Positions 52,894 through 62,484 are shown, counted from the stretch's first letter. The stretch: 64,000 bases of DNA from Olsenella sp. An290 (GCF_002159535.1 NZ_NFIU01000008.1:26816-90815); one strand, 5' to 3'. Numbers and translations are program-made. The notes: generated from the letters alone by a model not told the origin.

Positions 52894-54036
52894 ATGTCAA
52901 AAACCGCGAGCGCGCTCGCAAAGGGGCTCGCCATCATAATGATGCTCTTCCATCACCTCTTCTATTCAACCGAGACCATTTCCGCCCACGTGGGTGCAGG
53001 GGGCTTCTCAAGCTTCCCCCTGAGCGAGGCCTCTCTGGTCAACGTGGCGCAGTCCTTCAAGATCTGCGTTGCCGTGTTTGTCTTCATCACGGCGTACGGG
53101 ACCTTTCGTCAGCTTGACGCCAAGGGCCTGATCTCGGAAAGGGGTGCGCGCCTGTGCGAGCGCTACTCGATCGAGCACGTCGTGAAGCTGCTCGCCGGGT
53201 TCTGGTGCGTGTTTGTCCTCGCCCAGGCCGTGGCACTTCTTGTGGGCGTGCCGTCGCACTGGGCCGGCTCGGTGTATGGGGGAAATGGCGTCATCGCGGG
53301 AATAGCATATTTCCTTATTGATGGGCTCGGCCTTTCGTCCGCGCTTGGCACCCCGTCGCTCAATGCGACGTGGTGGTATATGTCCCTTGCGATTCTGCTC
53401 ATTTTCCTTGTGCCCGTGCTGATAAAAACGAGCCGGTTGATCGGGGGCTGGGCTCTTCTGGCCATGAGCGCCCTGATTCCTTTGCTGGCAGGATGGGAGC
53501 TTGGACGAAGCCTCTGGTGGTACTTTCCGTCCGCTTGCGCCGGGATCGCCTGCGCGCAGTACGACACGTTCGAGAGGTTGCTCGCCATGCTGCGCTCAGA
53601 GCGCCATGCGGCACCGAAAGCCCTGGTGCTGGCGCTTCTCCTGGCCGTCCTACTCGTCGTCAGGCAGAGGATCGGCATGGAGTTTGCGATCGATGCCCTT
53701 GCCGCGTTCTTGGTATGCCTGCTCTCCTGCGTGCTCGAGAAGACCGTGGCGAGGGCGCCCCTTCGTTTCCTGGGCGCCCACTCAATGAACATTTTTCTCC
53801 TGCACACGTTCATTTATGACTACTTCTTCGGCTCGGCCATATATTCGCTGGTGTGGTTCCCGTTCATTTTGCTTGCGCTTCTTGCCACAAGCCTGCTGTG
53901 CTCGGTGCTCATCGAAGCGGCCAAAAGAGCCGTGGGCTTTTCGCTGAAGGCAGAGCGGGCCGCCACGGCCGTGAGTCACGGGCTCTGCGCGGCTCGGCAA
54001 AAGTACGACGATTCGGCTGAGACGACCGCGGCATGA
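52894..54036 (+). CDS. Membrane acyltransferase (acyltransferase-3/OafA-like)
   Basis: This 380-residue protein has about ten membrane segments. An early His-containing motif 'LAIIMMLFHHLFYST' matches the catalytic-region style of acyltransferase-3 proteins, and 'FLGAHSMNIFLLHTFIYDYFF' is typical of the final helices. Such enzymes O-acetylate or acylate surface sugars. GGGAGG precedes ATG 52894. It is the first gene of the surface-glycan run. Confidence 0.8.
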   Translation: MSKTASALAKGLAIIMMLFHHLFYSTETISAHVGAGGFSSFPLSEASLVNVAQSFKICVAVFVFITAYGTFRQLDAKGLISERGARLCERYSIEHVVKLLAGFWCVFVLAQAVALLVGVPSHWAGSVYGGNGVIAGIAYFLIDGLGLSSALGTPSLNATWWYMSLAILLIFLVPVLIKTSRLIGGWALLAMSALIPLLAGWELGRSLWWYFPSACAGIACAQYDTFERLLAMLRSERHAAPKALVLALLLAVLLVVRQRIGMEFAIDALAAFLVCLLSCVLEKTVARAPLRFLGAHSMNIFLLHTFIYDYFFGSAIYSLVWFPFILLALLATSLLCSVLIEAAKRAVGFSLKAERAATAVSHGLCAARQKYDDSAETTAA

Positions 54037-54104
54037 GGTAATGCCTTATGGGCGTGATACCATAGTTCCAGTTTTATCCATTTGATACGTCTGGAGGACG
54101 TGGG

Positions 54105-54968
54105 ATGAAAGGCATCGTGCTTGCCGGGGGCTCCGGTACCCGTCTGAGCCCTCTCACCTCGGTAACATCCAAGCAGCTGCTTCCCGTCTACGACAAGCCG
54201 ATGGTGTACTACCCACTCTCGGTTCTCATGATGGCGGGCATCCGCGACATCCTTATCATTTCGACGCCTGAGGACCTTCCCAATTTCCAACGTCTGCTCA
54301 AGGATGGCGCCGACCTTGGCATCCGGCTGAGCTACGAGGTCCAGCCAGAGCCCAACGGTCTGGCCCAGGCCTTCATCATCGGCGAGAAGTTCATTGACGG
54401 CGACTCCTGCGCCCTCGTGCTAGGCGATAACATCTTTTATGGCAGCGGATTGACGGGATATCTTGCCGACGCCGTGGGGCGCGAGTGTGGCGCCACCGTC
54501 TTCGGCTATCACGTCGAGGACCCGGAGCGCTTTGGCGTCGTCGAGTTTGACAAGTCCGGCCGCGCCCTCTCCATTGAGGAAAAGCCTGCCCACCCCAGGT
54601 CGAATTACTGCGTGACCGGCCTGTACTTCTATGACAGCCACGTCTGCGAGTATGCCAAGTCGCTGTCCCCCTCCGCTCGGGGCGAGCTTGAGATTACCGA
54701 TCTCAACCGCATCTATCTCGAGAAGGACCTCCTTCACGTTACTACCCTCGGGCGCGGCTTCGCATGGTTCGATACGGGCACCGTTGACTCCCTCTATGAT
54801 GCCAGCGAGTTTATCCGCGTCATTGAAAAGCGCCAGGGCGTGAAGATTGCCGCCCTCGAGGAGATTGCGTACAACGCAGGCTGGATTTCCCGTGATGAGG
54901 TGCTGCGGGCTGCGGATCGCCATGACAAGGCGGACTATGGTCTTTACCTAAGACGCATCGCAAAGTAG
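54105..54968 (+). CDS. rmlA: Glucose-1-phosphate thymidylyltransferase
   Basis: This 287-residue enzyme makes dTDP-glucose from dTTP and glucose-1-phosphate. The nucleotide loop is '[38 protein letters not shown]' and the second signature is '[10 protein letters not shown]'. GGAGGACG precedes ATG 54105. It supplies RmlB encoded 28 bases downstream. Confidence 0.95.
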   Translation: MKGIVLAGGSGTRLSPLTSVTSKQLLPVYDKPMVYYPLSVLMMAGIRDILIISTPEDLPNFQRLLKDGADLGIRLSYEVQPEPNGLAQAFIIGEKFIDGDSCALVLGDNIFYGSGLTGYLADAVGRECGATVFGYHVEDPERFGVVEFDKSGRALSIEEKPAHPRSNYCVTGLYFYDSHVCEYAKSLSPSARGELEITDLNRIYLEKDLLHVTTLGRGFAWFDTGTVDSLYDASEFIRVIEKRQGVKIAALEEIAYNAGWISRDEVLRAADRHDKADYGLYLRRIAK

Positions 54969-54996
54969 TCGAGTCCCTTTCGGAGGAAGACCATCC

Positions 54997-56073
54997 ATGA
55001 AGACCTATCTGGTTACCGGCGGCGCCGGATTTATCGGGAGCAACTTCGTTCACTATGTCCTCTCGCACCACGATGACGTAAAAGTGGTGAACGTGGACTC
55101 CCTGACGTATGCAGGCAACCTCGAGAACCTTGCCGCGGTGTCCGAGGACGAGCGCTACGTCTTCGTCCACGCCGACATCTGCGACCGTTCGCGCATGCGC
55201 TCTTTGGTCGATGAGTTTGATCCCGACTACGTTGTCAACTTTGCTGCGGAGTCGCACGTCGACCGCTCCATCGAGAACCCCTCGGTATTTGCCGACACCA
55301 ACGTGCTCGGCACCATCTCCCTCCTCGATGCCGTGAGGGATGCGTGGATGGGGGCGGATGGCCCGGGGGAGCGCAAGTACCTCCAGGTCTCCACTGACGA
55401 GGTGTACGGCACGCTCTCGCTCGACGAGCCCGATACTTTCTTTCGTGAGGACACGCCGCTCTCCCCGCACAGTCCCTACTCTGCCTCCAAGGCGTCTGCC
55501 GACCTGTTTGTCCAGGCTTATGCGGATACGTATGGACTTCCCATCAACATCACGCGCTGCTCGAACAACTACGGTCCCTATCAGTTTCCGGAGAAGCTCA
55601 TTCCCCTCATGATTCACAACGCGCAGTCCCACGAGGCGCTGCCGGTCTATGGCGACGGGCTGAACGTCCGGGACTGGCTCTACGTCGAGGACCACTGCAA
55701 GGCCATCGATCTTGTGCTGAGAAAGGGGCGCGTCGGCGAGGTCTATAATGTGGGCGGGCACAACGAGCGCAGCAACATGTACATCGTCGAGCGCATCATC
55801 GCCGAGCTTGCAGAGAGGCTTGATGACCCCGCAATCTGCACCTCGCTCATCAGGCACGTCGAGGACCGCAAGGGACACGATCGTCGCTATGGTATAGCCC
55901 CGGACAAGATCAAGGAGGAGCTCGGCTGGGAGCCCGAGACCGCGTTCGAGGACGGCATCGCCCGCACTATCTCGTGGTATCTCGACAACCAGGAGTGGGT
56001 GGAGCATGTGACGAGCGGTACCTATCAGCAGTACTTCGAGCACATGTATGGCAACCGTAAGGTTCTTTCCTAG
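54997..56073 (+). CDS. rmlB: dTDP-glucose 4,6-dehydratase
   Basis: This 358-residue SDR enzyme converts dTDP-glucose to the 4-keto-6-deoxy sugar. It has the Rossmann motif 'VTGGAGFIGSNFVHYVL', 'STDEVYG' and catalytic 'YSASK'. GGAGGAAG precedes ATG 54997. The rhamnose genes rmlC and rmlD are not in the locus; an aminotransferase comes next instead, pointing to a 4-amino sugar. Confidence 0.95.
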   Translation: MKTYLVTGGAGFIGSNFVHYVLSHHDDVKVVNVDSLTYAGNLENLAAVSEDERYVFVHADICDRSRMRSLVDEFDPDYVVNFAAESHVDRSIENPSVFADTNVLGTISLLDAVRDAWMGADGPGERKYLQVSTDEVYGTLSLDEPDTFFREDTPLSPHSPYSASKASADLFVQAYADTYGLPINITRCSNNYGPYQFPEKLIPLMIHNAQSHEALPVYGDGLNVRDWLYVEDHCKAIDLVLRKGRVGEVYNVGGHNERSNMYIVERIIAELAERLDDPAICTSLIRHVEDRKGHDRRYGIAPDKIKEELGWEPETAFEDGIARTISWYLDNQEWVEHVTSGTYQQYFEHMYGNRKVLS

Positions 56074-56088
56074 GGGAGCATTCAAGCA

Positions 56089-57225
56089 ATGATTCAGTTT
56101 AACGTCCCGCCCTATGTGGGCACGGAGCTCGGCTATGTTCGAGAGGCCGTGGAGGCCAACCACAAGATTTGCGGAGACGGCCCATTCACCATGCGGTGTC
56201 ACGCTTGGCTCGAGGAGCGGTTTGGGGCACAGAAGGCCCTACTTACCACGAGTGGAACCACGGCACTTGAGATGGCCGCGCTGCTCTGCGACCTCCGCCC
56301 GGGCGATGAGGTGATCCTGCCGAGCTTCACCTTCTCGACAACCGCGACGGCCTTTGTCCTTGCGGGTGCCAAGCTCGTCTTCGTCGACGTCCGACCCGAC
56401 ACCATGAACATCGATGAGACCAAGATCGAGGCCGCGATTACAGAGCGCACGCGCGTCATCGTCCCCGTTCACTACGCGGGCGTCTCGTGCGAGATGGACA
56501 CCATCATGGACATTGCACGACGCCATGGGCTTCTCGTTGTGGAGGATGCCGCGCAGGGTGTCATGAGCACGTACAAAGGACGGGCTCTCGGCACCATTGG
56601 CGACTTTGGATGCTACTCCTTCCATGAGACCAAGAACTACTCCATGGGGGAGGGCGGCGCGCTTCTCATAAATCACGAGAAGTACAACGAGCGCGCCGAG
56701 ATTATCCGCGAGAAGGGCACCAACCGCCAGCGTTTCCTGCGCGGGCAGGTCGACAAGTACACGTGGGAGGAATACGGCAGCAGCTATCTTCCGAGCGACA
56801 TGAACGCGGCCTACCTTTGGGGTCAGCTTGAGGAGGCTGACGCGATTAATTCCAATCGCCTTGCCACCTGGGAGGCCTACTTCAAGGCATTCACCCCTCT
56901 GGCGGAACGTGGCCTGGTCGAGCTTCCCGTCATCCCGGACGGATGCTTGCACAATGCTCACATGTTCTACCTTAAGTGCCGCAGCCTTCAGGAGAGGACG
57001 GACTTCATCTCCTTCCTCAGGGAGCGCGGCGTCTCGGCCGTTTTCCACTACGTGCCGCTCCACTCTTCTCCCGCGGGCCTTCGGTACGGCCGTTTTGCGG
57101 GGGAGGACACCTACACCACGGCGGATTCCGATAGGCTTGTGCGCCTGCCGCTTTACTATGGCCTCTCCGAGTCGGACCGTGACGTCGTCATTGATTCCGT
57201 GAAGGACTTCTATGCCTGCAACTAG
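56089..57225 (+). CDS. dTDP-4-amino-4,6-dideoxyhexose transaminase (WecE-like)
   Basis: This 378-residue DegT/DnrJ/EryC1 aminotransferase closely resembles WecE/RffA: 'IQFNVPPYVGTELGYVREAV', 'TTSGTTALEMAALLCDL', 'LPSFTFSTTATAFVLAGA', 'VVEDAAQGVMSTYKG' and the PLP lysine in 'SFHETKNYSMGEGGALLI'. It would aminate the RmlB product to dTDP-4-amino-4,6-dideoxy-D-galactose or the gluco isomer. It overlaps the next gene by 14 bases. Confidence 0.88.
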   Translation: MIQFNVPPYVGTELGYVREAVEANHKICGDGPFTMRCHAWLEERFGAQKALLTTSGTTALEMAALLCDLRPGDEVILPSFTFSTTATAFVLAGAKLVFVDVRPDTMNIDETKIEAAITERTRVIVPVHYAGVSCEMDTIMDIARRHGLLVVEDAAQGVMSTYKGRALGTIGDFGCYSFHETKNYSMGEGGALLINHEKYNERAEIIREKGTNRQRFLRGQVDKYTWEEYGSSYLPSDMNAAYLWGQLEEADAINSNRLATWEAYFKAFTPLAERGLVELPVIPDGCLHNAHMFYLKCRSLQERTDFISFLRERGVSAVFHYVPLHSSPAGLRYGRFAGEDTYTTADSDRLVRLPLYYGLSESDRDVVIDSVKDFYACN

Positions 57226-58183
57226 TGCCTCCGATTCCAAGAAGCTCGTCTCCGTTGTCATCCCGTGCTACTACTCTGAGAAGACCATAGAAAAGGTCGT
57301 TTCGATGACCCGAGAGGTGCTTGTCTCGCTGGGCTATCGGTACGAGTTCGTTCTTGTCAATGACGGCTCCACCGATGGCACCTTCGAGCGCATTCGCTCT
57401 CTGTGCATGAGCGACCCTGCGGTGACGGGAATAAACTTCGCAAAGAATTTCGGTCAGCATAGTGCCATCATCGCCGGGCTCCGCCACGTTCACGGCGATT
57501 ACGTCATGCTTATGGATGACGATATGCAGACTCACCCATCGCAGTGCAAGCTTCTGCTGGATGAGATGGAGAAGGACGAGCATGACGTCGTCTTTGCAAA
57601 GTACCCGCAGCACAAGGAGGCGCTCTGGCGAAGGGTCGGCTCGGAGTTTACCCTCTGGACCATGCGGGTGCTTACCGGTCGGCCCAAGGGCATCGAGGCG
57701 AGCAACTTTCTCGTGATGAAGCGCTTTGTGTGCGATGAGATGGTCAAGTACGACGGTCCCTACGTCTACATCCAAGGCCTGATGTTCCGCGCGACGCACA
57801 ACATGGTCAATGTGACGGTCAAGCACTTTGATCGCGAGGTGGGGACCTCGGGCTACACGCTCAGGAGTCTTGTGCGGCTCTGGTCAACGGTCCTGAACTT
57901 CTCGATGGTCCCGCTGAGGTTTGCTTCGGTTGCCGGCGCCGCTCTGGGACTTCTTGGCCTTATCTGGGCTGTTGTTCTTGTCGTCCAGAAGCTTTTGGAC
58001 CCCTCGATTCAGACGGGGTGGAGCTCTCTTATGGTGACGGTCATTTTGTGCTCCGGCATCATCGTTATGTTCCTCGGTCTCATAGGCGAGTATCTTGGGC
58101 GCCTTACGATGACGGTGAGCAAGACCCCGCAGTATGTTCTCAAGGAGGTTGTCGAGGATGAAGGAGCGTGCCGTGAGCGCTGA
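57212..58183 (+). CDS. GT2 polyprenyl-phosphate glycosyltransferase (ArnC/GtrB-like)
   Basis: This 323-residue protein has a cytoplasmic GT-A domain: 'SVVIPCYYSEKTIEKVV', 'FVLVNDGSTDGT', 'NFGQHSAIIAGL' and 'DYVMLMDDDMQTHP'. Two membrane helices follow ('FASVAGAALGLLGLIWAVVLVV', 'SLMVTVILCSGIIVMFLGLIGEYLGRL'), the layout of ArnC, GtrB and dolichol-phosphate synthases. It probably attaches the dTDP-amino sugar to undecaprenyl phosphate. Confidence 0.88.
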   Translation: MPATSASDSKKLVSVVIPCYYSEKTIEKVVSMTREVLVSLGYRYEFVLVNDGSTDGTFERIRSLCMSDPAVTGINFAKNFGQHSAIIAGLRHVHGDYVMLMDDDMQTHPSQCKLLLDEMEKDEHDVVFAKYPQHKEALWRRVGSEFTLWTMRVLTGRPKGIEASNFLVMKRFVCDEMVKYDGPYVYIQGLMFRATHNMVNVTVKHFDREVGTSGYTLRSLVRLWSTVLNFSMVPLRFASVAGAALGLLGLIWAVVLVVQKLLDPSIQTGWSSLMVTVILCSGIIVMFLGLIGEYLGRLTMTVSKTPQYVLKEVVEDEGACRER

Positions 58184-59444
58184 TCATCGCCTCGTTGTCC
58201 TGGGCTCTATGGATGAGTTTGTGAAGCTTGTCAAGATGGCGCAGGATCGTGGCATCTATGTCATCGTGTGCGATGGCTACGCAAATGGTCCGGCTAAGCT
58301 CATCGCGGACAAGTCGTACGACATTGATGTTCGCGATGTCGACGCGGTGGCCAAGATGTGCCGCGAGGAGCGCGCCGACGGCATCATCTCCTCCTTCTCT
58401 GACGTGCTCGCCGAAAACCTCGTCGCCATTGCCGAGAGGGCGGGGCTTCCCACGTATCTCGACTCGGATCGCCTCCGTTACCTGCGCGATAAAACCATGA
58501 TGAAGGCGATGTTCGACGAGCTGGGCGTTCCCTACCCAAAGTCCGCCGTGGTTCGTCGCGAGTCCGCGATCGAGGACCTTTCCGGCCTCAGCTTTCCTTG
58601 TGTCGTCAAGCCCATCGACGCCTACGGTTCCCATGGAATTCACGTGCTCGACAGCCCTGAGGAGATTGCGTCCTACTTTGAGGAGAGCGCCTCATACTCA
58701 AAGGCAGACTGCATTCTTGCAGAGGAGTATAACGACGGTTTTGAGTTCAACATGATGAACTGGGTCGTCGATGGCGAGCCCGTGGTGCTGGAGATTGCGG
58801 ACCGCGAGAAGACGACGGAGATTGCTCATACCACGCCCCACGTGAGCCGAATCGTCTATCCGAGCCGCCTTACGAATCTGGTCATCGACGAGGCGCGTGA
58901 GATTGTGTCGAAGGTCGCGCGCTATGTGGGGATGGTTGACGGCCCTCTTTGCATGCAGTTCTTCTGGAGTGAGCGACGCGGCCTGCAGGTCTGCGAGTGC
59001 GCCGGTCGCATTTTTGGCTATGAGCACGAGCTTCTTGAGCTTGCCTGCGGCCTCTCCATTGAGGAAGTGCTTCTTGATTACGTCTATGACCGCGATAGAA
59101 TTCGCGAGCGTCTGCGCGGTCATTCTCCCTATCTCGACCGGATTAGCGCGGGCCTTTATTTTCACGGATATGAGGGGCGCATCTGCAGGATCGAGGGCCT
59201 TGACGAGGCCTCTGAGAGGCCAGAGGTGAAAGAGATCCTGTCCTACTACGCTCCTGGCGCCGAGATTAGGCACGGGGTTGGCGATAAGCCCTACGTAATA
59301 CGGATTTATCTATCGGCCGATTCATACAAGGAGCTCGACCAGGTGACGGACTGCCTGTACCGTTCCATAAAAGTCCTTTCTCAGGATGGGAGCAATCTCC
59401 TGTATGGGAGCGAGCTAACCTCCTATGACGAACTGGCTCGATAG
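58158..59444 (+). CDS. ATP-grasp domain ligase of unknown substrate
   Basis: This protein of about 428 residues has an ATP-grasp fold: pre-domain 'RLVVLGSMDEFVKLVKMAQDRGIYVIV', 'LRYLRDKTMMKAMFDELGVPYPKS', 'FPCVVKPIDAYGSHGIHVL' (ATP lysine and Gly loop) and 'CILAEEYNDGFEFNM' with 'VCECAGRIFGYEHE' for metal and substrate. Members ligate a carboxylate to an amine or thiol. Two starts are possible: ATG 58158 (AAGGAGG at 58142) or GTG 58173 (AAGGAG at 58161). In a sugar-amine locus it may form an amide. Confidence 0.85.
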   Translation: MKERAVSADHRLVVLGSMDEFVKLVKMAQDRGIYVIVCDGYANGPAKLIADKSYDIDVRDVDAVAKMCREERADGIISSFSDVLAENLVAIAERAGLPTYLDSDRLRYLRDKTMMKAMFDELGVPYPKSAVVRRESAIEDLSGLSFPCVVKPIDAYGSHGIHVLDSPEEIASYFEESASYSKADCILAEEYNDGFEFNMMNWVVDGEPVVLEIADREKTTEIAHTTPHVSRIVYPSRLTNLVIDEAREIVSKVARYVGMVDGPLCMQFFWSERRGLQVCECAGRIFGYEHELLELACGLSIEEVLLDYVYDRDRIRERLRGHSPYLDRISAGLYFHGYEGRICRIEGLDEASERPEVKEILSYYAPGAEIRHGVGDKPYVIRIYLSADSYKELDQVTDCLYRSIKVLSQDGSNLLYGSELTSYDELAR

Positions 59445-59865
59445 TATGTCGTCCGAACGTCACTCTCGGCGGGGCGAAGAGATGAGGCGTGGAGCCCCGG
59501 TCTTCGTTGCCCTTCATGTGCTGCTGCTCGTCTACTCGCTGTCTGGCATCTTTAGCAAGCTCGCATCGTCCCAGGAGTTCTTGAGCCCAGAGTTCATTTT
59601 GCTGTATGGGGGGATGCTCTTCGTTCTCTTTGCCTACGCGATTGTTTGGCAGCAGATAATCAAGCGCCTTCCCCTTTCGGTTGCCTTTGCGAACAAGGCC
59701 GTGACCGTTGTATGGGGAATCGTGTGGGGCTGGCTCTTTTTCCATGAAGAGGTATCTGCTGGCATGCTGGTCGGTGCCGCGGTGGTGATGGTCGGGGTGG
59801 TTCTCTACTCCACCGATGCCGCTCAAAACGATGCTGATGCCAAGCAGGAAAGGGAGGGCGAATGA
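59425..59865 (+). CDS. Small SMR/EamA-type membrane protein (ArnE/F-like, subunit 1)
   Basis: This is a protein of about 146 residues with four membrane helices ('FVALHVLLLVYSLSGIFSKLA', 'FILLYGGMLFVLFAYAIVWQQII', 'LSVAFANKAVTVVWGIVWGWLFF', 'GMLVGAAVVMVGVVLYST'). It overlaps the next gene by four bases. Four-helix pairs next to an ArnC-like transferase match the ArnE/ArnF flippase layout that moves undecaprenyl-phosphate amino sugars. The start may be an ATG further in (59446 or 59482). Confidence 0.75.
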   Translation: MTNWLDSMSSERHSRRGEEMRRGAPVFVALHVLLLVYSLSGIFSKLASSQEFLSPEFILLYGGMLFVLFAYAIVWQQIIKRLPLSVAFANKAVTVVWGIVWGWLFFHEEVSAGMLVGAAVVMVGVVLYSTDAAQNDADAKQEREGE

Positions 59866-60215
59866 ATCCAGAGCTCCCTCTCTTTGCGGGCATCTATCTT
59901 GTCGGGGTGTTCATCAGCGCGGTGTCTCAGGTGCTGCTCAAGAAATCCGCCATGAAGAAGTATGACTCCGTTGTGGCGGAGTACCTCAATCCGAGAGTCA
60001 TCGCCGCATATTCCATCTTTGTCTGCGCGACCCTGCTCACCATCGTCTCCTACAAGGTGGTCCCGCTCTCGCTTGGTCCGATTCTGGAGGCTACGAGCTA
60101 CATCTACGTGACGATTTTCGGCGTGGTGTTTTTTGGGGAGCGTGTTACGCCGCGAAGATGTGTCGCACTCGCCCTTATTCTTGGCGGCATCCTCATCTAT
60201 TCCCTGAGCATGTAA
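59862..60215 (+). CDS. Small SMR/EamA-type membrane protein (ArnE/F-like, subunit 2)
   Basis: This 117-residue protein has four helices ('GIYLVGVFISAVSQVLLKKSA', 'VIAAYSIFVCATLLTIVSYKVVPL', 'GPILEATSYIYVTIFGVVFFGERV', 'CVALALILGGILIYSL'). 'SQVLLKKSA' and 'PILEATSYIYVT' resemble ArnF/EmrE-type proteins. ATGA overlap with its partner implies a heterodimer, which probably flips the lipid-linked sugar. Confidence 0.8.
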   Translation: MNPELPLFAGIYLVGVFISAVSQVLLKKSAMKKYDSVVAEYLNPRVIAAYSIFVCATLLTIVSYKVVPLSLGPILEATSYIYVTIFGVVFFGERVTPRRCVALALILGGILIYSLSM

Positions 60216-60244
60216 CGAAACGACTGACCCAAGGAGAAGAAGCT

Positions 60245-61285
60245 ATGACCAGGAAGCGCATCGTCGTATTTGGAGCGACGGGAACCCTCGGGCTCTACAC
60301 GGTTGACTGGCTCGCATCCAACCTCTCTACCGAATGGGAGGTTATTGCCACCGGACGGCGCCCGGTGACATTCTTTGAGAGCGCCTACCCCGATATGGTC
60401 TCCTACGCTCAGGTTAACATTGACGATGAGTCGACGTTTGCCTCGCTCCCGCAGGAGAACGTCTACGCGGTGGTTCACTTTGCCGGTGCGCTTCCTGCCT
60501 ATATGGAGGGCTATGACCCTCGGGCCTATGTTCGCTCGAACGTCATGGGGACCTTGAACGTGCTGGAATATGCGCGCAAAAGTGGCGCCGGCCGCATCAT
60601 ATACACGCAGACCATCTCTGACTACGATGGTTACTTCGGCAAGCAGACCGAGCTTATGGATGACATGCCGCGTCGCGTGCCCTTTACGGGAGACCACTCG
60701 GTCTATGCGATTACCAAGTGCGCCGCCGAAGACATTTGCAGGAACTATGAGCAAGAGTACGGCATCGCGTTCTTCGGCCTGCGTCTTCCGAACATCTACT
60801 GCTATATGCCGGAGAGCAAGACGCTCTTTCATGACGGAAAGCCTGCGACGAGCTCCTACCGGCTCATGATCAAGCGTGCTCTTGAGGGGCTCGACCTAGA
60901 GGTGTGGGGTGACCCCCAGAAGGGCATGGACCTCATCTACGTCAAGGACTTCTGCCAGATGGTGTGGAGGCAGCTGTTTGCTGATGTGGACAAGAGCGGG
61001 ATGTATAACGTGGGAACGGGGCGTATGACGTCGCTTGACGAGCTCGTCTCGACGATCATAGAGGTTTTTGCCAAGGACACCTCCACCTCAAAGAAGGTGT
61101 ACCGACCGGAGAAGCACGACTGCGTCAACTACTTTATGAACGTTGATAAGGCCCGTAAGAATCTCGGATACGAGCCTCAGTATGGTCCGAGGGAGCTGTT
61201 CGAGGACTATAAGCGCGAGATGGAGCTCAACAGGTTCGCCGGCTTCTTCTCCGAGCGCTATGGCGACGCCTCTGCGTACCGTTAG
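60245..61285 (+). CDS. NAD-dependent sugar epimerase/dehydratase (SDR)
   Basis: This 346-residue extended SDR has 'VVFGATGTLGLYTVDWL' (Rossmann; TGxxGxxG variant GATGTLG) and 'YAITKCAAEDI' in the YxxxK position, with 'VYNVGTG'-type 'MYNVGTGRMTSLDELVSTI' near the end. AAGGAGAAG precedes ATG 60245. It may epimerise or reduce the dTDP-sugar, or a second nucleotide sugar. The substrate is unclear. Confidence 0.87.
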   Translation: MTRKRIVVFGATGTLGLYTVDWLASNLSTEWEVIATGRRPVTFFESAYPDMVSYAQVNIDDESTFASLPQENVYAVVHFAGALPAYMEGYDPRAYVRSNVMGTLNVLEYARKSGAGRIIYTQTISDYDGYFGKQTELMDDMPRRVPFTGDHSVYAITKCAAEDICRNYEQEYGIAFFGLRLPNIYCYMPESKTLFHDGKPATSSYRLMIKRALEGLDLEVWGDPQKGMDLIYVKDFCQMVWRQLFADVDKSGMYNVGTGRMTSLDELVSTIIEVFAKDTSTSKKVYRPEKHDCVNYFMNVDKARKNLGYEPQYGPRELFEDYKREMELNRFAGFFSERYGDASAYR

Positions 61286-61293
61286 GAGACTGA

Positions 61294-62484
61294 ATGTTTA
61301 CAAGAGAGCAGCTGAGCAGCCTCGAAACCCCCTGCTTCATTTTTGATGCCAAGGAGCTCGAGAGCAACTTCCTGGACTTTTCCGCCGCCCTGAAGCGCTC
61401 CTGGGGAGAGCATGCCCGTGTGGGATATTCGGTCAAGACCAATCCCTTCCCATGGATTCTCGATGAGGCTAAGGCCTGCGGCTGCATGGCAGAGGTGGTC
61501 TCCGATGAGGAGTATCATCTTGCCGTCGAGCGTGGCTTCAGCCCAAAGGAGATTATCTTCAATGGGCCTGTGAAGGGCCGAGAGTGGTTCCGTCACGCCG
61601 TTCTCAACGGCTCAATCGTGAACATCGATTCTCAGCGGGAGATTAGATGGCTCAAGGAGCTCTCGTCCGAGGGCCACACGAGTCTGCGCGTCGGAATTCG
61701 TGCGAACATCGATCTTGAGAGATTCTGCCCGGGCCAGACCATCGGAGGCTCGGAGCCTGGCCGCTTTGGGTTCTGTTACGAGGACGGAGGCCTCGGCGAT
61801 GCTATCGAGAGCATTCGGGCCATCCCGGGGGTGACGCTCTGCGGGCTGCACATGCACGTGACGACGTTTGGGCGTCTTGCCAGTACCTATCGCGTCCTCG
61901 CCTCCCATGCGGCAAAGATCATCAACGATTTCAGCATGACCGACGACCTTGCTTACATCGACATGGGCGGCGGTTTTTATGGGGGAGGAAGGCGCAACGA
62001 GGGGAAATACGAGGAGTATGCCGAGGCAATCGCCGACGAGCTCTCCTCGATCGACCGGAGTCGTGTTGCGCTCTATGTCGAGCCGGGCGGGGCTGTTGTC
62101 TGCACCCCTGGCTTCTATGTCGGCCGCGTGGTCGACGCAAAGGATGTTCGTGGTGTCCGTTTTGTGGTGAGCGAGTTCTCTCGGCTCAATATTGACCATG
62201 AGATGAAGAAAACCTCGTACCCCTATGTCCTCTACACCTCCTCGGATAGGCGAATGAGCGAGCAGGAGCTCTGTGGCTTTACCTGCATGGAGAGCGACCG
62301 GATGTGCATCCTGAAGGACGAGCCCGAGCTCTGCGAGGGCGACATCGTGCTCATTCGCTTTGCGGGGGCGTACTCCATGAGCTTTACCCCCGGATTCTTC
62401 ATCGAGGACGCCCCGGCCGTCTATTCTTTCCGAAATGGCTCCTTTGAGCTGCTGAGGCCGAGCTTCTCGAAGCATCCCAGTTAG
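61294..62484 (+). CDS. PLP-dependent amino-acid decarboxylase (fold III, DapDC/Orn family 2)
   Basis: This 396-residue protein has an alanine-racemase-type barrel with the PLP lysine in 'VGYSVKTNPFPWIL' (near residue 50), 'HMHVTTFG', 'YIDMGGGFYGGG' and 'YVEPGGAVV' for phosphate binding, and 'DRMCILKDEPELCEGDIVLIRFAGAYSMSF' at the C-terminus. It resembles diaminopimelate and carboxynorspermidine decarboxylases but lies in a glycan locus beside an ATP-grasp gene. It probably makes an amine or modified amino acid for surface decoration. Confidence 0.85.
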   Translation: MFTREQLSSLETPCFIFDAKELESNFLDFSAALKRSWGEHARVGYSVKTNPFPWILDEAKACGCMAEVVSDEEYHLAVERGFSPKEIIFNGPVKGREWFRHAVLNGSIVNIDSQREIRWLKELSSEGHTSLRVGIRANIDLERFCPGQTIGGSEPGRFGFCYEDGGLGDAIESIRAIPGVTLCGLHMHVTTFGRLASTYRVLASHAAKIINDFSMTDDLAYIDMGGGFYGGGRRNEGKYEEYAEAIADELSSIDRSRVALYVEPGGAVVCTPGFYVGRVVDAKDVRGVRFVVSEFSRLNIDHEMKKTSYPYVLYTSSDRRMSEQELCGFTCMESDRMCILKDEPELCEGDIVLIRFAGAYSMSFTPGFFIEDAPAVYSFRNGSFELLRPSFSKHPS

